Source: Bradyrhizobium diazoefficiens
Lineage (GTDB): Bacteria; Pseudomonadota; Alphaproteobacteria; Rhizobiales; Xanthobacteraceae
DNA: 64,000 nucleotides
Direction of reading: 5' to 3'
NCBI RefSeq assembly: GCF_018131185.1
Contig: NZ_JAFCJE010000003.1
Coordinates: forward strand, 186,001 to 250,000
Shown: in pieces, positions 19,088-26,300 of the stretch
Numbering within the stretch: the stretch's first letter is position 1
Layout of the letters: every line of letters begins with the position of its first letter
The notes under the pieces: generated by a model
The model's database searches: none
What the model was told of the DNA's origin: nothing
The model's input: only the letters and a program-made list of their open reading frames with translations
Made by a program: the position numbers and the translations under genes

Positions 19088-19702
19088 TTGACCCGCACCG
19101 CACCGCAATTCCTGTTCGATTTCGGCAGCCCGAACGCCTATCTCAGCCATCTGGCGATCCCGGCGATCGAGCAGCGCATAGGCGTCAAATTCGAATACGT
19201 CCCGATCCTGCTCGGCGGCATCTTCAAATCGACCAACAACAAGTCGCCGGCCGAGACCCTCGCCGGCATCAAGAACAAGCGCGAATTCCACGCGGTCGAG
19301 ACCGAGCGCTTCATCAAGCGCTTCAAGGTCCAGCCTTACGTCATGAATCCCTTCTTCCCCGTCAACACCCTGAACCTGATGCGCACGGCAATCGCCGCGC
19401 AGCTCGAGGGCGTGTTCGAGCCCTATGTCGAGGCGGCCTTCCATCACATGTGGCGCGAGCCGAAGAAGATGGACGACCCGGACGTTGCGGCGAAGGCGCT
19501 GGCGTCCTCCGGCCTCGATGCGCAAAAGCTGTTCGCCCGCGCCGGGGAACCCGAGGTGAAGAGCAAGCTGATCAAGAACACCGAAGAGGCTGTGGCCCGC
19601 GGCGCATTCGGCTCGCCGACCTTCTTCGTCGGTGACGAGATGTTCTTCGGCAAGGAGCAGCTGCGCGAGGTCGAGGAAATGGTGTTGGAGAAGGGCGAAT
19701 AG
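19088..19702 (+). CDS. 2-hydroxychromene-2-carboxylate isomerase-like protein (DsbA fold)
   Basis: A 204-residue kappa-GST/DsbA-fold protein. FLFDFGSPNAYLSHLAIP at the N-terminus matches the HCCA isomerase group, with Ser in place of the DsbA CxxC cysteines, and GSPTFFVGDEMFFGKEQL is the C-terminal signature. TTG 19088 is chosen because AGGGAGA ends 7 bases before it and conservation begins there; upstream GTG and ATG codons lack a good ribosome site. In naphthalene degraders the family isomerises HCCA with glutathione, but no aromatic-degradation genes are near, so the substrate here is open. Confidence 0.85.
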   Translation: MTRTAPQFLFDFGSPNAYLSHLAIPAIEQRIGVKFEYVPILLGGIFKSTNNKSPAETLAGIKNKREFHAVETERFIKRFKVQPYVMNPFFPVNTLNLMRTAIAAQLEGVFEPYVEAAFHHMWREPKKMDDPDVAAKALASSGLDAQKLFARAGEPEVKSKLIKNTEEAVARGAFGSPTFFVGDEMFFGKEQLREVEEMVLEKGE

Positions 19703-19786
19703 TGAATGGCGAATAACGAGTAGTGGAAACGTTACTCGCATTTCGTGGCGTGCTAACCTATTCGCTACTCCCTATTCGCCATTCGC
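19702..19786. repeat. Long imperfect inverted repeat
   Basis: GTGAATGGCGAATAACGAG on the left pairs, with a few mismatches, with a right arm running CTACTCCCTATTCGCCATTC (765-784). A smaller CGAGTA/TACTCG hairpin lies inside. It starts at the stop codon of the isomerase-like gene and ends before the reductase gene, so it may end transcription or stabilise the mRNA. Confidence 0.65.
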
Positions 19787-19820
19787 GTCCGTCTGAAGAA
19801 CAACAACAGTGGAGCACCCC

Positions 19821-20744
19821 ATGCGTATCCTCGTGGTCGGCGCCGGCGCCATCGGCGGCTATTTTGGTGGCAGGCTGTTGCAGGCCGGCCGCGACGTCAC
19901 CTTCCTGGTGCGGCCACGCCGCGCCGGCGAGCTTGCGAGCGACGGCCTGGTCATCAAGAGCCCGAATGGCGACGTGACCTTGAAGAATCCGCCGACAGTG
20001 CAGGCCGACACGCTCAAGGACAAGTTCGACGTCGTGCTCCTGAGCTGCAAGGCGTTCGACCTCGACGACGCCATCAAATCGTTTGCGGCCGCCGTCGGAC
20101 CGAACACCGCCATCATCCCGATGTTGAACGGCATGAAGCATCTCGACACGCTGGATGCCAAGTTCGGCAAGGAGCGCGTGCTCGGCGGACTCTGCGCCAT
20201 CGCCGCGACCTTGAACGAGCTGCGCGAGGTGGTGCAGCTCCAGCCGATGCAGTCGATCAATTACGGCGAGCGGGACGGCAAGCTGTCGGACCGCGTCAAG
20301 GCCATCGACGAGGCCTTCAAGAGCGGCATCGCTGGCGCCACCGCCAGCCAGAACATCATGCAGGACATGTGGGAGAAGTGGGTATTCCTTTCTTCGCTCG
20401 CGGCGTCGACCAGCCTGATGCGCACCTCCGTCGGCAACATTCTTGCTGCCCCCGGGGGCAGGGATTTTCTGCTCGGCATGCTGGATGAGACCAGCGCGAT
20501 CGCCGCCGCGTCGGGCTATACGCCGGGCGGGCCGTTCTTCGAGCGCGTCAAGGGTCTGCTCACCACCGAGGGCTCGCCGATGACCGCTTCGATGTTCCGC
20601 GACATCAAGGCGGGCCTGCCGGTCGAGGCCGATCACGTCATCGGCGATCTCGTCGCGCGCGCAGATGCCGCCAAGGTGCCGGTGCCGAAGCTGCGCATCG
20701 CCTACACGCATTTGAAGGCGTATGAGAAGCAGCGGGCGGGGTAG
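19821..20744 (+). CDS. Ketopantoate reductase-family NADP-dependent reductase (PanE/ApbA-like)
   Basis: A 307-residue protein with an N-terminal Rossmann fold (MRILVVGAGAIGGYFGGRL, motif GxGxxG) and the helical C-terminal ketopantoate reductase domain. KWVFLSSLAASTSLMRTS contains the family Lys and Asn/Ser region, and SMFRDIKAGLPVEADHVIGD matches the substrate-binding SM..D...g..tE motif. ATG 19821 follows GGAG with normal spacing. Genomes of this kind carry several paralogues, so it may act on another 2-oxo acid and not be the pantothenate enzyme. Confidence 0.86.
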   Translation: MRILVVGAGAIGGYFGGRLLQAGRDVTFLVRPRRAGELASDGLVIKSPNGDVTLKNPPTVQADTLKDKFDVVLLSCKAFDLDDAIKSFAAAVGPNTAIIPMLNGMKHLDTLDAKFGKERVLGGLCAIAATLNELREVVQLQPMQSINYGERDGKLSDRVKAIDEAFKSGIAGATASQNIMQDMWEKWVFLSSLAASTSLMRTSVGNILAAPGGRDFLLGMLDETSAIAAASGYTPGGPFFERVKGLLTTEGSPMTASMFRDIKAGLPVEADHVIGDLVARADAAKVPVPKLRIAYTHLKAYEKQRAG

Positions 20745-20760
20745 ATGGTAACCCCACATT

Positions 20761-20808
20761 CCGCCGTCGGGCCGGGGCGCCCATAGCGCGAACCCGGGAC
20801 GACGGCGG
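20761..20808. repeat. GC-rich palindromic intergenic repeat
   Basis: CCGCCGTC at the left pairs with GACGGCGG at the right, with a GGGCCGGGGCGCC...GCGCGAACCCGGG inner portion. It lies between the convergent reductase and cytochrome c genes and resembles the other intergenic palindromes of the window. Confidence 0.6.
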
Positions 20809-20832
20809 GGGGCCGCGGAGGCAGCATCATTG

Positions 20833-21426
20833 CTATTTCAAATGCGCGAGATAGTGCGAGACGGCGGTGATTTCCTCCTCGCTCATGTGATAGGCGACAT
20901 CGGCCATCGCGGCGACGCCGCCGCCGACGCGCTGTCCGGCCTTGTAGTCTCGTAGCGCCTTGGCGAGGTATTCCTCACGCTGCCCCGCAAGCCGCGCGAC
21001 CGCCTTGGTGCCGGCATAAGTGTCCAGATGGCATGAGGCGCAGCGGCGGCCGGCGGCGACCTGCGCGCCTTTCTTCGACAGATCCGGGTCGTCGTCCTCC
21101 GGGCCCTTCGGCGGCGCCAACGAGGCGAAATAGGCGCCGAAATTGCGGATGTCCTCGTTGGTTATCTGCTCGACGATCGGCTGCATCTGGTCGTTCTTGC
21201 GCGATCCCGCGCGAAAGAACACGAGCTGCCACTGGGTGAATTGATCGGGCTGGCCCGCGAGTGAGGGGATGTTCTCCGTCTGCGAAATGCCGTTCTCGCC
21301 GTGACAGCCGGAGCAGACCGAAGCCTTCTCCTTGATCGCAGAATTGTCGGCGGCGCCTGTCGGAAGAGCTCCGAGCGCCAGGAGCGCAATCGTGCTGATT
21401 GCATGCGAGATGAACTGCCGGCGCAT
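20833..21426 (-). CDS. Dihaem cytochrome c (c4-like)
   Basis: Exported 197-residue cytochrome with a signal peptide (about residues 1-25, ending TGAADN) and two CxxCH haem sites, CSGCH near residue 38 and CASCH near residue 130, each in a class I cytochrome domain. PSLAGQP and VARLAGQREEYLAKALRDYK are typical cytochrome c4 segments. It is downstream of the sorbosone-dehydrogenase-like gene on the same strand, with a hairpin and repeat in the 194-bp gap. It could accept electrons from that enzyme. Confidence 0.9.
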   Translation of the reverse strand: MRRQFISHAISTIALLALGALPTGAADNSAIKEKASVCSGCHGENGISQTENIPSLAGQPDQFTQWQLVFFRAGSRKNDQMQPIVEQITNEDIRNFGAYFASLAPPKGPEDDDPDLSKKGAQVAAGRRCASCHLDTYAGTKAVARLAGQREEYLAKALRDYKAGQRVGGGVAAMADVAYHMSEEEITAVSHYLAHLK

Positions 21427-21574
21427 GATTGCGATTCCGATCTATGGGGGCGTGCGGAGCACGAGCTAAGATACGCAATTGCGCATCTGAGAATCCATAA
21501 CCACGATCCGGGGTTATGGGTTCCGGACTTGCGCTGGCGCGCAATCCGGAACGCCGCGTCGGCCTTGACATGAA
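21427..21574. repeat. Intergenic repeat sharing the CGCAATTGCGCA-CTGAGAATCCA module
   Basis: The segment around 21473-21500 (ACGCAATTGCGCATCTGAGA, followed by ATCCA) closely matches 53202-53227 between lptE and holA. It separates the cytochrome and dehydrogenase genes. No ORF of its own is credible. Confidence 0.6.
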
Positions 21575-21607
21575 AGAGGCTGCGTCGGTCGCCCGCTCGC
21601 AGCCTCT
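21575..21607 (-). terminator. Hairpin after the sorbosone-dehydrogenase-like gene
   Basis: A perfect 10-bp stem AGAGGCTGCG/CGCAGCCTCT with a 13-base loop starts about 13 bases past the stop of the dehydrogenase gene, with only a short TTT tract on the minus strand. It probably ends or attenuates transcription before the cytochrome gene. Confidence 0.65.
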
Positions 21608-21620
21608 CCGTGACGTCGCG

Positions 21621-22889
21621 CTACTTCTTGCTGTAGCTGATGCGGTAGATCGCGCCGGCCCAATCGTCGGCGACGAGGATCGAGCCGTCCTTGTCGAGCA
21701 GGATGTCGTTGGGGCGGCCGAGATAACCCTGGTCACCCTCGAGCCAGCCGGAGGCGAAGACCTCCCGCTTGGGGTTCTTGCCGTCAGGCGCGACGATCAC
21801 GCGCACGATTCGGGCGCCCTGGTACTTGTGCCTGTTCCAGGAGCCGTGCTCGGCGATCAGGATGTTGTTCTTGTACTCGGCGGGGAATTGGTTGCCGGTG
21901 TAGAACTTCATGCCGAGCGGAGCGACATGCGCGCCGAGATTCAACACCGGCGGCGTGAACTCGGAGCACTTGTGGCCCATCGCGAACTTGTCGTCCGGCA
22001 GATTGCCCTGATGGCAATAGGGATAGCCGAAATGCTCCCCGATCCTGTTGATCATGTTGAGCTTGTCCGAGGGCAGATCATCGCTGATCCAGTCGCGGGC
22101 ATTCTCGGTGAACCAGAGCTTGCCGGTGCGGGGGTCGACGTCGCCGCCGACCGAGTTGCGGACGCCGAGCGCCCAGATTTCGGCGTTGCCGGTCTTGGGA
22201 TCGACGCGCCGGATCTGCGACACGCTGGTCGGCGGAATGCCGATGTTGAAGGGAGGCCCGAACGGCAGGAAGAACCAGCCTTCCTTGTCGACCGCGATGT
22301 ACTTCCAGCCATGCGCTGCATAGGACGGCATGTCGTCATAGACGACCTTGCCGTCGCCGAGCTTGTCGAGATTGGCCTCCGCGTTGTCGTAGCGGATCAG
22401 CTTGTCGACGGCGATGACGTAGAGCGCGCCGTCCCTGAAGGCGAGACCGGTGGGCATGTTCAGGCCCTTGAGGACGGTCTTGACTTCCTTCTTTCCGTTG
22501 TTGTCCTTGATGGCGTAGACGTTGCCGAGGCCGAACGAGCCGACGAACAGCGTACCCTTGTCACCCCAGGCCATCTGCCGCGCGGCCAGCACGCCCGAGG
22601 CATAGACCTCAATCTTGAAGCCCGCCGGCAGCTTGATCTTCTTGACGATGTTGGCCAGCTCGGCGTCGGAGGCGCCGGTCGGCGGACCCGAGGGCGGCGC
22701 AAGGCCCTTCTGCGCCTCGGTCTCGTCGCCCAGGAACCAGTCATCCGGTGGATGGGTCCAGAACTCCTTGGTGCCGGATTCGTATTTCTTCAGCGGCTTG
22801 CTCTTGTCTTGCGCATAGCCCGCGCTGGTCCCCGCAAGAAGGGCCACGGCTGCAAGCGCAAACACGGATCGATGGAACATCGATGTCAT
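21621..22889 (-). CDS. Sorbosone/glucose dehydrogenase-like beta-propeller protein (PQQ-type fold), exported
   Basis: A 422-residue secreted protein with a signal peptide (RSVFALAAVALLAGTSAGYAQ) and a six-bladed propeller typical of the L-sorbosone/soluble glucose dehydrogenase family: LPAGFKIEVYASGVLAARQM at the first strand, VRNSVGGDVDPRTGKLWFTEN (the catalytic-region equivalent of the GxRN..G segment), HVAPLGMKFYTG, and EHGSWNRHKYQGARI. Known relatives oxidise aldoses with PQQ. No pqq genes are in the window. The neighbouring cytochrome c is a plausible electron acceptor. The sugar substrate is not predictable. Confidence 0.85.
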   Translation of the reverse strand: MTSMFHRSVFALAAVALLAGTSAGYAQDKSKPLKKYESGTKEFWTHPPDDWFLGDETEAQKGLAPPSGPPTGASDAELANIVKKIKLPAGFKIEVYASGVLAARQMAWGDKGTLFVGSFGLGNVYAIKDNNGKKEVKTVLKGLNMPTGLAFRDGALYVIAVDKLIRYDNAEANLDKLGDGKVVYDDMPSYAAHGWKYIAVDKEGWFFLPFGPPFNIGIPPTSVSQIRRVDPKTGNAEIWALGVRNSVGGDVDPRTGKLWFTENARDWISDDLPSDKLNMINRIGEHFGYPYCHQGNLPDDKFAMGHKCSEFTPPVLNLGAHVAPLGMKFYTGNQFPAEYKNNILIAEHGSWNRHKYQGARIVRVIVAPDGKNPKREVFASGWLEGDQGYLGRPNDILLDKDGSILVADDWAGAIYRISYSKK

Positions 22890-23245
22890 CGCGTCACTCC
22901 CCTAAGGCAGCCGTCAGGGCTGCGATTTATTTTATTTTGCTAATCGAGAGGCGAAGTTTGGGGTCTGCCGAGAAGCAGACGCAAAAAGGCTAGCACATCT
23001 GCGAGCGCTGAGAAGGGCGCCGCGTGCGCCGCGGTTGCGCTCAATAAAAATTGAGACGGAATGTCAATGAGGGCAAACGCGGCGACGGCGGCGTTCTCGC
23101 TGCAACGCGGAATCGAGGCCCCAAAGGGGCGTCAAACAAAAAATGCGAAAACAACCCCATGCAAAGCAGAACGGCTCGGGCCGGGTTGTGCGCGGTGACA
23201 TTGGACAGGCATTTGATGCATCGAGCGAAATGACGAACGAGGCGC
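22890..23245. other. Gene-free interval with a shared 19-base element
   Basis: There is no convincing gene in these 356 bases. It holds the upstream region of the sorbosone-dehydrogenase-like gene, a small hairpin GTCTGC-CGAGAA-GCAGAC near 22965-22982, an AT-rich TCAATAAAAATTGA, and GCGAAAACAACCCCATGCA at 23145-23163. That 19-mer recurs exactly at 59102-59120. Confidence 0.6.
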
Positions 23246-24232
23246 TCACGAGGCGACGGGGTAGGGTCCGTCTTCAAACGCCGTGTCATGGTAGCCCTTC
23301 GAGCCGATCTCGTGTGCCAGCGTGCTGCGAAAATCGCAGCCATCGCGCAGGCATCTCAGGACATGCGCGAAGTCGAATTCGGGCCGCCAGCCCAGCTCGC
23401 GCCGCGCACGCTCGTTGACATAGACGCGGTCGATCTCAGGGAGCAGGTTCCAGCCGCGCGCCGCGTAGAGCTCCGCGCAATCCGGATAGAGCTCGCGCAC
23501 GACACGAGCCGCATCACGCGCCAGCGCGGCGAGATGGCGCGGCTCGAACGGGCTGCTCGCGGAGACGATGTAGCGGCCAAACCCGATCTTCGGCGCGCGC
23601 TCCACGGCAAGCAGATGGGCGCTCACGGCGTCCGCGATGTCCAGCCGGCGATAGAGCAGCTCGTTGGCCTGCGCGTTGTCCAGTGCGTAAGCCGAGCGCA
23701 TCGCCGGATCGTCGTCGTCCTCCGGAAAGAAGCGCGAGGTCCGCAAGACCAGGACCGGCAGCCCGCGTTCGCGGAAGAACAGCTCGCAGAGGTTTTCGGC
23801 CATCAGCTTGGTGGTGCCGTAGATGTTCTTCGGGACAGGCGGCAAATCCTCGGTGACCCACACGGCGGCCTGCCCCGCCTCGGGCCGAAGCTGCGATCCG
23901 AACGCGCTGGTGGTGCTGGTGAAGACGAAGCTCGTCACGCCGGCGGCCGCGGCCGCCTCTAGCAGATTGAGCGTGCCAGTGACGTTGGTGTCGACGAAAT
24001 CCCGCTTGGAGTGGGTCGCCACATGGGGTTTGTGCAGTGTCGCGGTGTGGATCACGGCGGTGACGCCGTCCATCTGCCGCCGCACGAAGCCCGCGTCGAC
24101 GATCGAGCCGACGGCATCGGTGAAGGGCGATGGCTTCAGATCGATCCCGCGCGCGGGCGACCCGCGCGTCCAAAGCTTCCGCAAAATGGCCTCGCCAAGG
24201 TGACCCGCGCTGCCCGTAACCAGAATTGTCAT
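23246..24232 (-). CDS. NAD(P)-dependent epimerase/dehydratase (extended SDR)
   Basis: A 328-residue extended short-chain dehydrogenase. MTILVTGSAGHLGEAILRKL carries the TGxxGxxG nucleotide loop, TSTTSAFGS the catalytic Ser/Thr region, and YGTTKLMAENL the YxxxK pair. It resembles UDP-sugar epimerases and related oxidoreductases. ATG 24232 is chosen over an upstream start at 24271 because the Rossmann strand begins there. The product and pathway are unknown. It is upstream of, and on the same strand as, no other metabolic gene. Confidence 0.86.
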   Translation of the reverse strand: MTILVTGSAGHLGEAILRKLWTRGSPARGIDLKPSPFTDAVGSIVDAGFVRRQMDGVTAVIHTATLHKPHVATHSKRDFVDTNVTGTLNLLEAAAAAGVTSFVFTSTTSAFGSQLRPEAGQAAVWVTEDLPPVPKNIYGTTKLMAENLCELFFRERGLPVLVLRTSRFFPEDDDDPAMRSAYALDNAQANELLYRRLDIADAVSAHLLAVERAPKIGFGRYIVSASSPFEPRHLAALARDAARVVRELYPDCAELYAARGWNLLPEIDRVYVNERARRELGWRPEFDFAHVLRCLRDGCDFRSTLAHEIGSKGYHDTAFEDGPYPVAS

Positions 24233-24308
24233 GTGAGACCCAAAACAGCCACCGTCGGCGTGGAGAACCACTCCTCCGTCCGGATCGGCTGGATGCTCTG
24301 GAAAAAAT

Positions 24309-24383
<75 letters not shown>

Positions 24384-24655
24384 ATCCTGTGTCGGTCGCG
24401 TGACGCGCCGACAACGGGTGTCGTATGCCAAAAGCGGGAGGGGAATGCAACAGCTACCGGCGGCATCAATTCGCAATCGGTGGCCCCATATGGGCCCCGG
24501 ATGCGACGAAATCGCCCGAAAACACGCCGGAACCGCCGAATCGGCCGCGACGGATTGAAATTCGGCCCATTCGGCCCAATTTAGAGCCGACACCAAGCAT
24601 AGGCAGCGGCGACGTGCTAAAGAGCCGCCATTCCAGGACATGACGAGGGGATCCC

Positions 24656-25579
24656 GTGACGATCATCGACCAGGGTAACGGAGCCGCAAACCCGGCCGCC
24701 GCCGATCTGATCAAGGACACCACCACCCAGACCTTCGTGAAGGACGTGATCGAAGAGTCGAAGCGCCAGCCGGTGCTGATCGACTTCTGGGCGGAGTGGT
24801 GCGGCCCCTGCAAGCAGCTCACCCCCCTGCTGGAAAAGGCGGTCAAGGCGGCCAAGGGCAAGGTCAAGCTGGTCAAGATGAACATCGACCAGCACCCCGC
24901 GATCCCGGGCCAGATGGGCATCCAGTCGATCCCGGCCGTGATCGCCTTCGTCAACGGCCAGCCGGCCGACGGCTTCATGGGCGCAGTGCCCGAGAGCCAG
25001 CTCAACGCCTTCATCGAAAAGCTGACCAAGGGCGTGACTGCGCCGGGCGAGCCGAATATCGCTGAAATCCTGCAGGAGGCCGAGGCCGTGCTCGCCGAGG
25101 GCGACCCCGCAGCCGCCGCGCAGATCTATGCGGAGGTGCTTCACCACGATTCGACCAATATCGCCGCGCTCGCGGGCCTTGCGAAGTGCTACGCCGTCTC
25201 CGGGGCGATGGAGCAGGCCAAGCAGACGCTGGCCATGGTGCCGGAATCCAAGCGCAGCGATCCGGCGGTGAAGGCCGTGCAGACCGCGATCGATCTCGCC
25301 GAGCAGGCCCAATCCCTGGGTCCGGTCGCGGAGCTGGAACAGAAAGTCGCCGCAAACCCGCTCGATCATCAGGCACGATTCGATCTGGCGACCGCGCTCA
25401 ACGCGCAAGGCGACCGCGCTGCTGCCACCGCGCAGCTGCTCGAGATCGTCAAGCGCGACCGCAAGTGGAACGACGACGGCGCCCGCAAGCAGCTGGTGCA
25501 GTTCTTCGAGGCCTGGGGCGGCACGGATGATGCAACCGTCGAGGGACGCAAGCGCTTGTCGACGATCCTGTTTTCGTAA
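24656..25579 (+). CDS. Thioredoxin-TPR protein (CnoX/YbbN-like co-chaperone)
   Basis: A 307-residue cytoplasmic protein: a thioredoxin domain (about residues 20-125) with the redox motif WAEWCGPCKQL near residue 46, followed by a TPR-like helical region (about 135-300). This is the architecture of CnoX/YbbN, which holds unfolded proteins for GroEL or DnaK under oxidative stress. Unlike E. coli YbbN, the CxxC pair is intact. GTG 24656 lies 5 bases after CGAGGGG. The Lon-substrate-binding gene follows 31 bp downstream and probably forms an operon with it. Confidence 0.92.
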   Translation: MTIIDQGNGAANPAAADLIKDTTTQTFVKDVIEESKRQPVLIDFWAEWCGPCKQLTPLLEKAVKAAKGKVKLVKMNIDQHPAIPGQMGIQSIPAVIAFVNGQPADGFMGAVPESQLNAFIEKLTKGVTAPGEPNIAEILQEAEAVLAEGDPAAAAQIYAEVLHHDSTNIAALAGLAKCYAVSGAMEQAKQTLAMVPESKRSDPAVKAVQTAIDLAEQAQSLGPVAELEQKVAANPLDHQARFDLATALNAQGDRAAATAQLLEIVKRDRKWNDDGARKQLVQFFEAWGGTDDATVEGRKRLSTILFS

Positions 25580-25610
25580 GGGTACTGGCAACGCCAGGGG
25601 GACCGGGCAG

Positions 25611-26288
25611 ATGCCGATCAACATCGAATATCGCGGGCCCGCCGACCTGCCGGAGATCATTCCGGTGTTTCCGCTGCCGGGCGCCTTGCTGTTGCCCCGC
25701 GGCCAGATGCCGCTCAACATCTTCGAGCCGCGCTATCTTTCGATGGTCGATGATTCCTTCCGCGACGGCCATCGCCTGATCGGAATGATCCAGCCTGACG
25801 TCGCGCACTCACCGAAAAATTCCGACAAGCCGACGCTGTTCCGCGTCGGCTGCGTCGGGCGCATCACCCAGCTCGCCGAATCCGGCGACGGCCGCTACAT
25901 CCTCGAGCTCACCGGCGTCTCGCGCTTCAAGGTGGTCGAGGAGCTGGAAGTGCTCACCGCCTACCGGCAGTGCAAGGTGGATTTCTTCGCCTTCGTCGAC
26001 GACTTCACCGCCCGCATGGGCGAGGACGAGGTCGACCGCGAGGCACTGCTGGCCGTGCTGGCAGATTTCTTGAAGGCCAACAATCTCAAGGTCGACTGGG
26101 AAGGCGTCGAAAGCGCGCCCAACGAAGCGCTCGTCAATGCCCTGGCGATGATGTCGCCCTATGGCCCTGCGGAGAAGCAGGCCATGCTGGAGGCGCACGA
26201 CCTGAAGACGCGCGCCGAGATTCTGATCGCCGTCACCGAGATGGACCTCGCCAAGAAGCGCACCAGCGGCGATCCGCCGCTGCAGTGA
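25611..26288 (+). CDS. Lon N-terminal (substrate-binding) domain protein
   Basis: A 225-residue stand-alone LON substrate-binding domain with no ATPase or protease part. It has IIPVFPLPGALLLPRGQMPLN and IFEPRYLSMVDD at the start, and GCVGRITQLAESGDGRYILE and LTGVSRFKV in the PUA-like fold. The start ATG 25611 follows CCAGGGGGACC. It likely shares an operon with the thioredoxin-TPR gene, which suggests a role in protein quality control; the precise role of such domain-only proteins is unknown. Confidence 0.9.
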   Translation: MPINIEYRGPADLPEIIPVFPLPGALLLPRGQMPLNIFEPRYLSMVDDSFRDGHRLIGMIQPDVAHSPKNSDKPTLFRVGCVGRITQLAESGDGRYILELTGVSRFKVVEELEVLTAYRQCKVDFFAFVDDFTARMGEDEVDREALLAVLADFLKANNLKVDWEGVESAPNEALVNALAMMSPYGPAEKQAMLEAHDLKTRAEILIAVTEMDLAKKRTSGDPPLQ

Positions 26289-26300
26289 GGGTCCATATAG

